Source of the DNA: an uncultured Persicobacter sp.
Lineage (GTDB): Bacteria; Bacteroidota; Bacteroidia; Cytophagales; Cyclobacteriaceae
Assembly: GCA_947498325.1 (NCBI GenBank)
Contig: CANMKE010000024.1
Span: 1-64,000 of the forward strand
Direction of reading: 5' to 3'
DNA: 64,000 nucleotides
Part shown: piece by piece, positions 63,643 through 64,000 of the stretch
How the letters are laid out: the number at the start of each line of letters is the position of its first letter
Position numbering within the stretch: the first letter of the stretch is position 1
Notes under the pieces: generated by a model
Seen by the model: the letters and a program-made list of their open reading frames with translations, nothing else
Database searches by the model: none
What the model was told of the DNA's origin: nothing
Program-made: the position numbers and the translations under genes

Positions 63643-64000
63643 ATGGCAAATATAAAGAAGCAAATCATTAGAATTTTTGAACTGTTTGAAACACTGATTA
63701 AAAAAGGAATTACTACTCAAGAGTATAAAGATCGCTTTCATGGTAATAGAAATCTTTTTCGAGAAGATAGAGAGATCCTTGCAGAGCTGTTCAGCCAATG
63801 GGAAGTCATTTCAGAGCGGGAGCACGGTAAATCTTTTCGATATTATCTAAGAAAGAAGTCGAATGCTTTAAAATTCACTGCCGATGAAAGGGATCAATTG
63901 ATCCGTCAAATCTCACCTATGAAGGATGAGGACTACGACACCTTTCAACAAATCTACCATAAGCTGACCTTATTCTTGGATGACAGTTGGTTTACGGCAA
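63643..64000 (+). CDS. Unknown regulator-like protein, cut by the window end (partial)
   Basis: 119 codons are visible. The N-terminal part is helical and basic (IKKQIIRIFELFETLIKKGI, then FHGNRNLFREDREI), fitting a helix-turn-helix. The following segment (YYLRKKSNALKFTADERDQL, ISPMKDEDYDTFQQIYHKLT) resembles the linker in some WYL-domain regulators, but the diagnostic part is outside the window. It is the intact partner of the truncated copy at 63067. Function is therefore open. Confidence 0.45.
   Translation, partial: MANIKKQIIRIFELFETLIKKGITTQEYKDRFHGNRNLFREDREILAELFSQWEVISEREHGKSFRYYLRKKSNALKFTADERDQLIRQISPMKDEDYDTFQQIYHKLTLFLDDSWFTA

Noticed and set aside
1-64000. rRNA, tRNA, phage or IS transposase genes
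   Set aside because: None found on reading both strands for their typical features.

Overview
The window looks like chromosomal DNA of a marine-type Bacteroidota, probably a Cytophagales/Flammeovirga-like polysaccharide degrader. That placement is my inference. It rests on three proteins with C-terminal type IX secretion sorting domains, many lipoproteins with short Leu/Ala-Cys lipoboxes, an Oar-type TonB-dependent receptor, two promoters matching the Bacteroidota form TTG/TTTG-N20-TAnnTTTG, and almost no Shine-Dalgarno sequences. I saw no rRNA, tRNA, CRISPR array, phage module or transposase.

Layout. 0-16.3 kb: a glycan region with a GH51-like arabinofuranosidase lipoprotein, a 1204-residue secreted beta-propeller protein, an Oar-like receptor with its own promoter, a phospholipase-D-type gene split by a small non-coding mobile element, a sodium:solute symporter, a GH130 enzyme and a LacI regulator. 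16.3-28.2 kb: a damaged small gene, a sulfatase, a GH92 mannosidase, then a rhamnose set: rhaI and rhaB (overlapping), a double-domain class II aldolase, an NCS1-type permease and an overlapping 57-residue membrane protein. 28.2-41.6 kb: an AT-rich accessory stretch with small lipoproteins (one broken by an in-frame stop), two giant tandem BspA/DUF285 repeat proteins (1967 and 1545 aa), and gene remnants. 42-48 kb: a second GH92 enzyme, small membrane proteins, an eIF1/SUI1 homologue and lipoproteins. 48-52 kb: the Leloir genes galK, galT and galE behind a perfect promoter. 52-58.4 kb: a DUF4625-type lipoprotein, a mercaptopyruvate-type sulfurtransferase, a frameshifted lipoprotein, a GH53 galactanase and a GH13 amylase-like lipoprotein. 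58.4-62.7 kb: a TIP30-like NAD(P) protein, a HEAT-like protein, and a flavin reductase next to a photolyase-family protein that lacks the usual Fe-S cysteines, then DUF4174. 62.7-64 kb: two tandem copies of one gene, the first truncated and the second cut by the window end.

How the genes fit together. The enzymes suggest scavenging of arabinose-, mannose-, galactose- and rhamnose-containing glycans. GH53 with galK/T/E could take galactan to glucose-1-phosphate. RhaI/RhaB/aldolase would take rhamnose to DHAP and lactaldehyde, with the NCS1 permease plus small membrane protein as candidate importer.

The most notable signals are: (1) a 403-bp non-coding element with 18-bp terminal inverted repeats and a 10-bp target duplication inside a gene that reads intact once it is removed, with related copies elsewhere; (2) a second MITE-like family with three copies; (3) a photolyase-family protein without Fe-S ligands beside a flavin reductase; (4) a tandem aldolase whose second half has lost its metal ligands; (5) the paired giant repeat proteins.
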